DNA of 23,870 nucleotides from Spirochaetales bacterium (GCA_007130025.1 SLTF01000360.1:1-23870), one strand, 5' to 3'; shown: positions 7,191-14,947, counted from the first letter of the stretch. Made by a program: numbers and translations. The notes: generated by a model from the sequence alone, not told the origin.

Positions 7191-7892
7191 ATGGTAGAAC
7201 GAATTATTGTAGGGCCCCTCTTTACCAACACGTACGTGGTGGCGACCTCCAAGAAAGGATGTGTGATCATCGATCCGGGGGCGGATGTAGAGCTGATCTG
7301 TGCTCGGCTGGAAGCGATGAATATGAAGCCGCACGCGATTGTACTCACGCACGGTCACCTCGACCACACCGCAGCAGCCGGCGAGCTCAAACGTCGATTC
7401 GGAGGAATACCGGTCTGTATTCATCCCAACGATGCGAACATGCTTGCCAACGCGTCGCGCCGGGAGCATCTGGAGAGCTTTCGTGGACTTGCCGAACGCG
7501 CGGAGGAAGCGGTGGACCGGCTTCTCCGTTTACTGCCCGACCCCGACATTTTCCTCGAGGATGGAAGCGAGATCCCCGAATCCGATCTTCAGGTGATTCA
7601 TACTCCGGGGCACACGCCCGGTAGCGTCTGCTATTACAGCGAACCGCGGGGGGCACTCTTCTCCGGCGATACGCTGCACCTCACCGCGGGAACTGAAGGG
7701 CTCCGTGGCGGAGATATCACGCAGCTGATTGCCAGCATCACGGACCGGATTTTTCCGCTTCCCGGCGAGACACGACTATTTCCCGGACATGGTCCTATTT
7801 CGAGTATTGAACGAGAGATGCTTCACAATGAAGGATTACGCCAAACGACAGGAGGACCTGCACGAACGGGAGGAGCTACACCAGAAGGTTGA
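7191..7892 (+). CDS. Metallo-beta-lactamase fold hydrolase (glyoxalase II-like)
   Basis: A protein of 233 residues from the ATG at 7191; an ATG at 7176 is the main alternative, but MVERIIVGPLFTNTY matches the usual start of this family. The metal ligands are all present: THGHLDH (His54, His56, Asp58, His59), HTPGHTPGS, FSGDTL and FPGHGP. This pattern is that of the cytoplasmic glyoxalase II/YcbL-type thiolesterases that hydrolyse S-lactoylglutathione or related thioesters with a di-zinc or zinc-iron centre. The protein is shorter than classical glyoxalase II (about 250 residues) and lacks its C-terminal helical domain, so the substrate cannot be named. Its last 17 bases overlap the 3' end of the gene on the other strand. 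Confidence 0.88.
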   Translation: MVERIIVGPLFTNTYVVATSKKGCVIIDPGADVELICARLEAMNMKPHAIVLTHGHLDHTAAAGELKRRFGGIPVCIHPNDANMLANASRREHLESFRGLAERAEEAVDRLLRLLPDPDIFLEDGSEIPESDLQVIHTPGHTPGSVCYYSEPRGALFSGDTLHLTAGTEGLRGGDITQLIASITDRIFPLPGETRLFPGHGPISSIEREMLHNEGLRQTTGGPARTGGATPEG

Positions 7893-8247
7893 GGAACGAG
7901 CCGGGTTCTGAGGCGCGAAGTCCCGTAAGGCCGGGCCTGCCCATGTCGGCGAGACGGCGGTAGAGGGCTTCCGCGGCGCGTTCGGTTGAGCTTGCCTCCG
8001 GCGTGGCGTGCGCCCCGTTTTCCAGACGATCAATCATGGTGTCGAGCATTTTCAGACGCGAGAGCGAGAATCCGCTGTTGCCCTCGGACGCGGGAACACC
8101 TTGCACATGCTTGAGCCGCATGTAGTTCACACTGCCCTGCAGCGGAACGCTGACCCTGCCGGGGCTGCTGCGCGCGCGAAGCAGATTTGACAGTGCGATG
8201 TTTCGTGTCAGTGAAGCAACGTCGGTTTTTTGGGCTGCACCAACCAT
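7876..8247 (-). CDS. Small conserved-looking protein of unknown function
   Basis: A protein of 123 residues without cysteines, signal peptide or membrane segment. The start is supported by GGAGGG 5 nt upstream of the ATG. The N-terminal half has a basic stretch (NLLRARSSPGRVSVPL), and the middle (FSLSRLKMLDTMIDRLENG) and the following TERAAEALYRRLADM are probably amphipathic helices. I do not recognise the family. It follows the DksA-like gene on the same strand with a 68-nt gap, so it may be co-transcribed with it. It overlaps the metallohydrolase gene tail-to-tail by 17 nt. Confidence 0.6.
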   Translation of the reverse strand: MVGAAQKTDVASLTRNIALSNLLRARSSPGRVSVPLQGSVNYMRLKHVQGVPASEGNSGFSLSRLKMLDTMIDRLENGAHATPEASSTERAAEALYRRLADMGRPGLTGLRASEPGSFLNLLV

Positions 8248-8315
8248 ATGAACCCTCCATCCAAGATTATCGGACGAGAGGGCCCTGAGATTAAGAAAAC
8301 GATACGAGACAAGAA

Positions 8316-8672
8316 TTAGCGGTTGCGGCGCTCGATTTCGTTTTGGTATTCGACGCGATAGAGCGCGTACGGAATTGCCTCGAGGCGCTCTTTCGGGATG
8401 ATCTTTCCGCTCTTCATGCAGATGCCGTACCGATCATTCTCGATTCGGGACAGCGCCGCTTCGATGAGACGAAGCCGCTTCAGCTCCTGGGCGCTCAACG
8501 CATCGAGGGTTTTCTTGTCGATATCGGTGCTGGCCACGTCAACGAGGTCCTTCGAGTCGTCGGTCTCAACGATCTCCTTGAAGTCCTCGTTCTCCGCCGC
8601 AAGATTGCGTACGATCTCCGACTTCATCTCAAGGAGTTTCTGTTTCATCTTCTCGACAAATGCCTTGTCCAT
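8316..8672 (-). CDS. DksA/TraR-family regulator lacking zinc-finger cysteines
   Basis: A protein of 118 residues. The N-terminal half is a long coiled coil whose tip carries DLVDVA (Asp42, Asp45, Ala47), the D-x-x-D-x-A signature that DksA inserts into the RNA polymerase secondary channel to modulate initiation with ppGpp. The second half keeps the family outline (IENDRYGICMKSGKIIPKERLEAIP), but of the four zinc-binding cysteines only Cys85 remains; the others are replaced (Ser88, and no Cys in ALYRVEYQ). Lengths and spacing are otherwise normal, and the ribosome binding site is GAGG 6 nt before the ATG. It is divergent from infA. As I recall, dksA (BB0168) and infA (BB0169) are also neighbours in Borrelia. 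The family call is firm; how it senses or binds without the zinc site is unknown. Confidence 0.85.
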   Translation of the reverse strand: MDKAFVEKMKQKLLEMKSEIVRNLAAENEDFKEIVETDDSKDLVDVASTDIDKKTLDALSAQELKRLRLIEAALSRIENDRYGICMKSGKIIPKERLEAIPYALYRVEYQNEIERRNR

Positions 8673-8785
8673 TGCGTTGCCTCACAGCCTTCCGTTCTGT
8701 GTTGGATTACAAGTGCCGTACTTTGCCGTAAAGCCCAACAAAAGTCAACTATGGAACGGTATGATAAGGGCGTAATTTGCGTTGC

Positions 8786-8814
8786 TTGACAAACCAACGT
8801 CAATTGCCTACTGT
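8786..8814 (+). promoter_or_regulatory. Sigma-70-like promoter of infA
   Basis: A perfect TTGACA (8786-8791), a 17-nt spacer and TACTGT (8809-8814). It predicts transcription from about 8821 and a leader of about 35 nt containing AGGAGG just before the GTG start. The 183-bp gap also holds a TTGACT on the other strand (8743-8748) that could be the -35 for the DksA-like gene, but I see no convincing -10 for it. Confidence 0.6.
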
Positions 8815-8855
8815 TACCCCGTTCCGCCACAGCTGATTGAGCTCCAGGAGGATTC

Positions 8856-9074
8856 GTGGCAAAAGAAGAGGCTATTGAAGTAGAAGGAATGGTGAAGGAA
8901 TCACTTCCCAACACCATGTTCCGGGTAGAGCTGAAAAATGGACACGTGATTCTTGCGCACCTGTCCGGCAAGATGCGCAAACACTATATCAGAATTGTCC
9001 CCGGCGACCGGGTTAAGGTTGCGCTTTCTCCCTACGATCTCACCCGCGGTCGGATCATTTACCGCGAACGCTGA
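8856..9074 (+). CDS. infA: Translation initiation factor IF-1
   Basis: A protein of 72 residues, the usual IF-1 length. It begins at a GTG with AGGAGG 4 nt upstream. The sequence is a single OB fold: AIEVEGMVKESLPNTMFRVE, then NGHVILAHLSGKMRKHYIRI, then PGDRVKVALSPYDLTRGRI, which is the textbook IF-1 pattern. IF-1 occupies the 30S A site and helps IF-2 and IF-3 select the initiator tRNA. It is expressed from its own promoter and is divergent from the DksA-like gene. It converges on the smr gene with a 44-nt gap in which I see no strong terminator. Confidence 0.97.
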   Translation: MAKEEAIEVEGMVKESLPNTMFRVELKNGHVILAHLSGKMRKHYIRIVPGDRVKVALSPYDLTRGRIIYRER

Positions 9075-9118
9075 CTCGTTCCGCACGCACTGATTCTCGT
9101 CAGAACCGCTTCACCCGG

Positions 9119-9499
9119 CTACCGCCGGATCATCACCCAGACAGCGCCGCTTCCCCCATCCCGAACCCCGGGATGCCCGATTTCTCCGGCACGTCGGTGC
9201 CGCCGAAGGTGATCCCACACTGCGTTCTTGAGGACGGGAGTCCCGCCGGAATGGTATCCCTTTCCGTGGACGATGAGTACCTTCCGCCGACCCTCCCGCA
9301 TGCTTCGCTCAAGGAACGCATCGATTTCGGGCAGCGCCTCGTTCAGTCGCAGTCCGTGGAGGTCGAGGGTCGCTTCAATCGGCAGCCGCCTGCCGCTGAT
9401 CCGAATTGGTTTCGCCGGATCGGGTTCATCCGGCTTCGCCGGCACCGGATGCTCTTCCAGCCATCGATCCAGCATCTCCCGAAAGTCGGACACCGTCAC
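9119..9499 (-). CDS. Smr-domain protein
   Basis: A protein of 126 residues. After a short helical N-terminus and a proline-rich stretch (PVPAKPDEPDPAKP) comes a complete Smr domain: LDLHGLRLNEAL, a helix, KVLIVHGKGYHS and GSGAVWVMIRR. The LDxH and HGxG motifs are the putative active site. In MutS2 and in stand-alone Smr proteins such as SmrB the domain cleaves DNA or RNA; SmrB cuts mRNA at collided ribosomes. Small stand-alone versions of this size are common in bacteria. The start codon overlaps the stop of the BatD/E gene by 4 nt, so it is the last gene of the long operon. A link of an Smr nuclease to the Bat module is not known to me. Confidence 0.88.
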   Translation of the reverse strand: MTVSDFREMLDRWLEEHPVPAKPDEPDPAKPIRISGRRLPIEATLDLHGLRLNEALPEIDAFLERSMREGRRKVLIVHGKGYHSGGTPVLKNAVWDHLRRHRRAGEIGHPGVRDGGSGAVWVMIRR

Positions 9500-11511
9500 C
9501 GCTCCCGCTGAAGAAGCTGATCCATGGGTATCCAGCCGTCGATCCCGTATCCGGTACGAATGAGCACAAACTCATCGCGGGTGGTCAGCGGGAGAACGGC
9601 GGTACCCGGATCGAGCATGAGCCACGTCTGCGCCGCCTCCTCGGGGATTCGCCGGAGTCCCGCCTCCCGCTCGCCCACCACGGCCATCGGCTGGATTCGC
9701 TGGTGCAGCGCGTAGGCAAAACCACCGATTGCGATAAGCACCGTGAGAGACGTGACAATTACCGCGATCGCGTACCGAGCACTCCGGCGCTTTCGCGGCA
9801 CAACAATCAACACCGCAACCAGGTACCAGAGCAGGATCATCGCAAGAAGCGGTCCGTCGGGATGAACGGTTCGGGGGCGGGAGAACTGTCGATTCAGACC
9901 GCGAGCAGATTCCACAAAGTCGAGCGCTTGATGCGCCTGGCGAAAGACCGGGCGAAGGACCAGAGCCGTACGAAGCAGATATACCGCCTGAGCCGGTCGC
10001 TCGGAGGCGTACGCGGTGATCGCGGCGTTGTACAACAGCCCCGGGTGATCAGGCCACTCCTCGGTCAGCGCGATCGCTGTCTGCCATGCCGATTCATACT
10101 CACCGGCTTCAAACGACGCACTCACCGCTTCCACCGCTTCGGACGGAGGCCCGGGAACCGGCAAGGCAAGGCCGAGGAGCGCCACGAGCGAAAAGAGCGC
10201 GATCTTCTCCCGACGGCGCCGGCGAACGAAGGTTACCACGGCGATCATGATCGCCACCGGCATCAGCGTAAGATAGGTACCCGACCGTCGATACAGGTCG
10301 AGGTTTGCAACCCTCCGAAGCTCGTCGGCCGACAGTAGCGCCGGGAGCTCTGGAGTCAATGCGTCCGCCTGAGGTGCGTCTTCCAGAACGCGCACACCAA
10401 AGCTTTGTGCCGCTTGCCGACGGATCTCCATTGACTCGGGTTCCAACCAGCGGAAGGCATCCAATTCAATGCGAAACGAACCCGTTCCGGTTGGACGAAG
10501 CGATACCGTCCGGATCCGCTCACCAGTGTACCCGCCCGGGCCGGCGACAAACCGATCCTCCGTCACGGTATCGGCAACGACAAATCCATCGAAACGAAGA
10601 TCGGGGAACTGAAGAAACCCGAGGTTACCGGTACCTGCCACCCGAACAACCAGCTCAAGCGTCTCATCCATGCCGATTTCCCGGGCGGCAAGCGCGGCAG
10701 AAACGGCAAATTCGCCAATCGCGCCGGTTTCTCGCGCCCCCTCGGGAAGCGGGCGAACGGGAACGGTGAGGGCCGGCGCCCGGCGCGTGAACCCGAGCGC
10801 CTGGATCTCTGCGGCCGGCAACACAATCGATCCCGCCGCGGACGGCGTCACAAGAAACGACGCAACGGGAAACCGGAACAGCTCGACCGTTCCAAACCTG
10901 CTCGCCGAGATCGCACCGATTCCTTGCGCCTCCTCAAAGAGAGCCCCGGTGGGTGGTTGCACGGAGATCGATTCGGGAAAGGTGAACTCGGTTACGTTGA
11001 CCATCTCCAGAGTCACCGCGACACTCTGTCCTTCAAGCACCGGATCACGGTGAACGCGCCACTGAAGTTCAAACGGTATTCGCTCAAGGTTGTCGCGGAG
11101 GGATACCTCGACCAGCAGGGGCTCGGTGGCAAATCGCCCGCTCGGCGTTTCGAAGGCAATGGGCGGGAAAATCCAGCGGCCCGCCTCGATGGCCTGTAAC
11201 TCAATCTGCGCAGACGTGGCGCGCGGTCCGGTTGGTCCTGCCCCACGACTCACCACCTGGACGCCGGCTACCCGGCGCAATCCGGGCGGATAGGCGGGTT
11301 CGACAACGGTGAAGAGCGACGCATCGATCGCGGGCAGTTCCACGCCAATCAGAACGCGTTCACCCTCGCGGACACGCTGAGGCGAGACCACCGCAGCCAC
11401 GGGTTCCGGATCCTGGGCGAGGCCCTGCACCGCCACGAGAAGGAGGAACAGGGAGACCGTTACCAGTCGCGTACGGTTTCCTGATCGGAAATATCTTCTA
11501 CCGCAAACCAT
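9496..11511 (-). CDS. batD: BatD-like protein fused to BatE-like TPR and SH3-like part
   Basis: A protein of 671 residues. It has a signal peptide (about 14-32, LVTVSLFLLLVAVQGLA), then several beta-sandwich repeats typical of BatD (about 33-400; see TGNLGFLQFPDLRFDGF and SLRPTGTGSFRIELDAF), and a membrane segment near 415-430 followed by RRRRREK. A second hydrophobic stretch leads into a TPR-like region (about 455-540: FEAGEYESAWQTAIALTEEW, LLYNAAITAYASERPAQAVY). Two further membrane segments (about 550-595) precede an SH3-like tail (about 605-671, ending GIDGWIPMDQL). In other bacteria the latter parts form a separate BatE protein, so this looks like a BatD-BatE fusion. The start at 11511 overlaps the preceding gene by 52 nt and its ribosome binding site is weak; a later start is possible. 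It probably spans the inner membrane with large periplasmic domains. Confidence 0.82.
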   Translation of the reverse strand: MVCGRRYFRSGNRTRLVTVSLFLLLVAVQGLAQDPEPVAAVVSPQRVREGERVLIGVELPAIDASLFTVVEPAYPPGLRRVAGVQVVSRGAGPTGPRATSAQIELQAIEAGRWIFPPIAFETPSGRFATEPLLVEVSLRDNLERIPFELQWRVHRDPVLEGQSVAVTLEMVNVTEFTFPESISVQPPTGALFEEAQGIGAISASRFGTVELFRFPVASFLVTPSAAGSIVLPAAEIQALGFTRRAPALTVPVRPLPEGARETGAIGEFAVSAALAAREIGMDETLELVVRVAGTGNLGFLQFPDLRFDGFVVADTVTEDRFVAGPGGYTGERIRTVSLRPTGTGSFRIELDAFRWLEPESMEIRRQAAQSFGVRVLEDAPQADALTPELPALLSADELRRVANLDLYRRSGTYLTLMPVAIMIAVVTFVRRRRREKIALFSLVALLGLALPVPGPPSEAVEAVSASFEAGEYESAWQTAIALTEEWPDHPGLLYNAAITAYASERPAQAVYLLRTALVLRPVFRQAHQALDFVESARGLNRQFSRPRTVHPDGPLLAMILLWYLVAVLIVVPRKRRSARYAIAVIVTSLTVLIAIGGFAYALHQRIQPMAVVGEREAGLRRIPEEAAQTWLMLDPGTAVLPLTTRDEFVLIRTGYGIDGWIPMDQLLQRER

Positions 11512-12047
11512 CGTGGTTCTTCTCTCTGTCGAATAAACTGCAGGATTCGCTGGGCTTCATCCGGGGAACCGGCGCGCGTCTCCGGAGTCTCATCTCGGCG
11601 CAGCGACGCGACGTTTTCACTCGCCTGCACCCGAGCAAACGCCAACTCCAGATTGACCTTCGTGGACACGCTCGACGGATTCAAACGGAGCGCGGAAACA
11701 AACTCCTGGTACGCGTCTCGATAACGACCAGCCTCAAACAGCAGCACTCCCGTATTGAAGTGTACCCCAAACCGCAGGGAGTCCGACTCTGCATCCCGCA
11801 CTGCCTGCCACATACCGAGCGCCGACTCGTTTTCCCCAAGAGCATGATACACGTTGCCCAGGTTGAAAGAAATCCACGGCACAAACTGACCGCGTTCCAG
11901 TGCAGCCAGATAGTGCACGGTCGCAACCTGAAACCTTCCCTGACCAAACGCATGATTCCCGCGAAGCACCGAGAGGTGTGGTTCACTGAGTCCACACGAC
12001 GAGAGCATGAGAGCGGCCAGCGCTGAAACTAGAAGAGCTCTTTCCAC
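11460..12047 (-). CDS. TPR lipoprotein of the Bat cluster (BatC-like)
   Basis: A protein of 195 residues. The N-terminus has a short hydrophobic stretch ending LMLSSCG, a good lipobox with Cys18, so it is probably lipid-anchored. The rest is made of TPR helices: NHAFGQGRFQVATVHYLAAL, ISFNLGNVYHALGENESALG, FNTGVLLFEAGRYRDAYQEF and ALRLNPSS. The C-terminal 45 residues are charged and probably disordered. TPR proteins accompany the VWA proteins in most Bat loci and are thought to scaffold them. As I recall, the Borrelia equivalent is BB0171. The gene overlaps batB by 19 nt and batD/E by 52 nt, so translation is probably coupled. Confidence 0.85.
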   Translation of the reverse strand: MERALLVSALAALMLSSCGLSEPHLSVLRGNHAFGQGRFQVATVHYLAALERGQFVPWISFNLGNVYHALGENESALGMWQAVRDAESDSLRFGVHFNTGVLLFEAGRYRDAYQEFVSALRLNPSSVSTKVNLELAFARVQASENVASLRRDETPETRAGSPDEAQRILQFIRQREEPRWFAVEDISDQETVRDW

Positions 12048-13018
12048 CGAATCACCCGTATCGCACTATAACAGATCAGACAAAAGAGTGCAGGAAACAG
12101 AAAAAACCGGAACCTCTGTACCGGTACCAGGCGAAACCCTTCACTGGTCATGACCGTCTCGTGGCTCCGGATTTCGCTCACCAGGCGAGAAAACGCATCA
12201 CCATCCTGCAACCGAATCGTAGCGCCGCCGCTTACCGCCGCCACCTGCGACACGGTATCCATGTCGAGGCGGGTGATCACTACCGCGTTTCGTTCGTCTC
12301 GTACCTGCGAGCCGTCGGCCAGGATGATGGGGGCCCCCGCTTCGGTCCCGGCGGCCACCACGAATATCGGCACTCCGGAGGCGGCGGTTTCTCGAGCCGC
12401 GCGAACCGGCGCTCCGTCAAGTGACTCACCGTCGGTAAACAACACGATAACGCGGTGCCGGTTGGAGCCGGGAGAGAACGATCGGTACGCTGCACGGATT
12501 CCCGCCTCGATGTTGGTGCCGGTTGACGAGAACATGTTTGGGTGCAGAGCGTCGATGAACCCGTCGAGTGCAACCGTGTCTGTGGTAAGCGGGATTGCCG
12601 TCACCGCGTGCCCCTTGAATATCGTCGCGCTGAACCGGGAACCGGGAAACTCCTGCAGAAGGGCACGCATCACGCTCCGCGATCGATCGAGCCGCGAAGG
12701 CGCGACGTCACCGGCAAGCATGCTGCGCGAAATATCGGCGGCAATGGCAATGTCCAGACCGCGCCGATCCTCTTCGATCGGTTCCTGTCCCCAACTGAAC
12801 CCGGCGGCAGCCAGCACCAGAAAAACCAGCGCAAGGTTGAAAAACACCGATGAAAAGAACCACTTCACCAGAAAGAGATTCATGATTTCCTGATGCTGCC
12901 ACTGTCCGTAGAGCAGCTTCAAGTCGCGTCGTCCCCGAACCAGCTCCCGCCACTGCAACAGCACCACCGGAATGAGCACAAGGAGCATCCAGAAAACGCG
13001 CGGTTCATCAATCGTCAC
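12029..13018 (-). CDS. batB: BatB-like VWA-domain membrane protein
   Basis: A protein of 329 residues. It has two N-terminal membrane segments (about 8-22 and 55-75), a VWA domain (about 87-300) and a C-terminal membrane segment (about 303-322) followed by RVIRWKELF. The metal-ion-dependent adhesion site is complete: DISRS after LDIAIAA, the Thr in STGTNI, and the Asp in LFTDGES. This topology places the VWA domain outside the cytoplasm, between two membrane anchors. BatB and BatA are the pair of VWA proteins in Bat (Bacteroides aerotolerance) loci, linked to stress tolerance or envelope integrity. The Borrelia homologue BB0172 has been reported to bind integrin, to my recollection. The start overlaps the batA stop by 4 nt. 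Confidence 0.9.
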   Translation of the reverse strand: MTIDEPRVFWMLLVLIPVVLLQWRELVRGRRDLKLLYGQWQHQEIMNLFLVKWFFSSVFFNLALVFLVLAAAGFSWGQEPIEEDRRGLDIAIAADISRSMLAGDVAPSRLDRSRSVMRALLQEFPGSRFSATIFKGHAVTAIPLTTDTVALDGFIDALHPNMFSSTGTNIEAGIRAAYRSFSPGSNRHRVIVLFTDGESLDGAPVRAARETAASGVPIFVVAAGTEAGAPIILADGSQVRDERNAVVITRLDMDTVSQVAAVSGGATIRLQDGDAFSRLVSEIRSHETVMTSEGFRLVPVQRFRFFLFPALFCLICYSAIRVIRWKELF

Positions 13019-14016
13019 AGCACCTCCTTCAGCAGCCCCTTCCGTACGAGGAAGTCAAAAAGCAGGAGAGACAGCCCGACAAAAATGGCTTCACGGTGCA
13101 GGGGGCGCCGCCGAACTTCAATACGAATCCGGCGTTCGACGCTTTCCAGCGTATCGACGCTTTGGAGGGCCGCGGCGAGAGTGCCGGCGGTAGCAGCCTG
13201 AAAGAAGGTGCCCCCCGAGATGTCGGCGATCTCACGCAACAGATCCGGGTCGTACCCACCGTCAAAGACACCGCGAAACAATCGACCGGTGGTGGGATCC
13301 TCGAACTCAATCGCAACTTCACCGTCGGTGCCCACACCCACCGTATGGACCGTGATCCCCATCTGTGCGGCAACCCGCGCAGCGGTCTGTGGAAGAATCT
13401 CCCCCGCGTTGTTGATTCCGTCGGTCAGAAGTACAATGAAGCGGTGTGGTGCCGAGCTCGATTCAAGATGAAGCACGGCAACCGCAAGCGCGTTTCCGAT
13501 GGCCGTGCCGTCTCCCAACTCCATAATGCGAACCGTGTCGAGGGCTTCAAGGACGGTGGCGTGATCGACCGTGGGAGGAATCCGCAGGGCAGCCTCACGG
13601 GCAAACGTAACGAGTCCGATTGCGTCGTTTTCCCGTCCTCGTACGAAATTTCGAATGACCTCGCGTGCCGTTTCAAATCGGTTGAGCGGTGCAAAATCCT
13701 GAGCGGCCATCGTCGGAGACTCATCCAGAACAAAGATGATTTCGGAGCCCGGAGAGAGAAACACCCGCTCACGATGGACGAGCGTCGGCGCGGCAGCAGC
13801 TACCACAAGCGCCGCGATTCCGAGCCAGAACGCAAGCACCGAAAGAGCGTACCAGGCTCGAGTACCCCAGAGTCGAGGACGAAACGCCGCTCCACGCCAG
13901 AGTTGGATGGGCGCCGTCACCTGCCCTCCCCGTCCGGCGCGTATGTGGCGCAGATAGATGAGAACGGGGAAGAGGAGAAACCATCCAAGACTGCCCGGGG
14001 ACTCAAAGACCCACAC
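13015..14016 (-). CDS. batA: BatA-like VWA-domain membrane protein
   Basis: A protein of 333 residues. The GTG at 14016 is chosen because GGAGG lies about 7 nt upstream and it starts MWVFESPGSLGWFLLFPVLIYL; longer versions of the frame run deep into the preceding gene. It has membrane segments at about 8-24 and 55-75, a VWA domain (about 85-290) and a terminal membrane segment (about 305-325). The MIDAS is slightly unusual: DESPT in place of DxSxS, with Thr for the second Ser, followed by MAAQDFAPLNRFETAR. The other ligands (DGTAIG and LLTDGIN) are present. BatA is the companion of BatB, and both depend on the MoxR ATPase of the same operon in the usual model. Start and stop overlap both neighbours (14 and 4 nt). 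Confidence 0.88.
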   Translation of the reverse strand: MWVFESPGSLGWFLLFPVLIYLRHIRAGRGGQVTAPIQLWRGAAFRPRLWGTRAWYALSVLAFWLGIAALVVAAAAPTLVHRERVFLSPGSEIIFVLDESPTMAAQDFAPLNRFETAREVIRNFVRGRENDAIGLVTFAREAALRIPPTVDHATVLEALDTVRIMELGDGTAIGNALAVAVLHLESSSAPHRFIVLLTDGINNAGEILPQTAARVAAQMGITVHTVGVGTDGEVAIEFEDPTTGRLFRGVFDGGYDPDLLREIADISGGTFFQAATAGTLAAALQSVDTLESVERRIRIEVRRRPLHREAIFVGLSLLLFDFLVRKGLLKEVL

Positions 14017-14947
14017 GCTGCTTCCTCCGATTGGGGTACGGACTTCGTTGAGGGCTTCGATGCGGATTACGATGCTCTGCTCCCAGGCGCTCGGCGATCG
14101 ACAACAGCAGGGTGATGTCTTCCCGACGCCGGTCGGTTGGGGCGGGCGCCGCGGCAAACTTGACCAGGTCGCCTCGGTGAAAGAGTGAGAGTACGGTCAG
14201 TCGCTCGCCTTCATCGATGAGAAGCCGTTCCAGATGTGCGCCGAGTTCCGTTGTCGTCGACGCCATGCAGTCGGTTTCAAGAATCGCGGAAATGAACCTT
14301 CGTACGTGCTCGAGGAGTGCAATATAGAACTCGCGGCCGTCGATCTGCTCCACGTCCTGCGAAAGCAGCGACAGCGCCCGCACCAGCCGGCGATAGGGCT
14401 TTCGTTCGCGGCGGCGCACCAGAAACTCCACCAGGGAACGCCGCCCCCAACGGAGAAATACCAGCAGCGAGAGCGGCACCACCACCAGTACCATCGCAAG
14501 CACCGAGATCCACAAACGGGTACCCGGTGGCAGAACCTGAGGCTGCGGAGTCGTGAGGTCCCGACGGCCTTCCGCCAGAATCGACGGAACGTGAACGTTC
14601 AGATCGCTGACCACGATTCCTCCGAGATCAAGCGGCGGTATGGTGCGAGTACCCGGCTGAAACGAGGTCAGCACGATCCGGATATCCCAGTCGAGTCCGC
14701 GGGCAACGAGCCTGACCTGATGTATCTCTCCCCACTCAACGGTGGGCACCCTTTCCGGGGCGAGTAGTTCTACCGCGGAAGTCGTTCGCAGGGTCACCCG
14801 CATCTCGACCCGGTCTCCCACGTAAAACTCCTGCGGCAGCAGGGTGACGCTGATGACCTGATAGCCGGCCGTGAGCGGTTGTGCCGAGGCTGTGAGCAGC
14901 GCCAGAACCGCCCACACGCGTACGCCTCGCTTGAGGTGCGCCGTCAT
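14003..14947 (-). CDS. Bat-cluster membrane protein with BatD-like beta domain
   Basis: A protein of 314 residues between the DUF58 and batA genes, the position of BB0174 in Borrelia as I recall. A signal peptide (about 1-27, ending QPLTA) is followed by a beta-rich periplasmic domain (about 28-140; GYQVISVTLLPQEFYVGDRVEMRVTL split over two strands, then IRIVLTSFQPGTRTIPPLDLG), which resembles one BatD repeat. A membrane segment at about 146-166 leads to a cytoplasmic helical domain (about 170-295) with RKPYRRLVRALSLL and EFYIALLEHVRRFI. The last 20 residues are rich in Arg, Pro and Ser. This architecture suits a transmembrane adaptor linking cytoplasmic MoxR or DUF58 to periplasmic Bat proteins, which is inference. 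Function is unknown. Confidence 0.8.
   Translation of the reverse strand: MTAHLKRGVRVWAVLALLTASAQPLTAGYQVISVTLLPQEFYVGDRVEMRVTLRTTSAVELLAPERVPTVEWGEIHQVRLVARGLDWDIRIVLTSFQPGTRTIPPLDLGGIVVSDLNVHVPSILAEGRRDLTTPQPQVLPPGTRLWISVLAMVLVVVPLSLLVFLRWGRRSLVEFLVRRRERKPYRRLVRALSLLSQDVEQIDGREFYIALLEHVRRFISAILETDCMASTTTELGAHLERLLIDEGERLTVLSLFHRGDLVKFAAAPAPTDRRREDITLLLSIAERLGAEHRNPHRSPQRSPYPNRRKQRVGL

Noticed and set aside
9406..10338. Open frame of 310 codons on the + strand
   Set aside because: Shadow of the batD/E and smr genes; very basic, no recognisable motif.
13096..14115. Open frame of 339 codons on the + strand
   Set aside because: Shadow of batA, whose VWA motifs and membrane segments are on the other strand.
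14017..14157. Longer batA start upstream of 14016
   Set aside because: The extra residues (for example GKTSPCCCRSPSAWEQ) are the out-of-frame reading of the preceding gene and lie before the GGAGG-GTG start.
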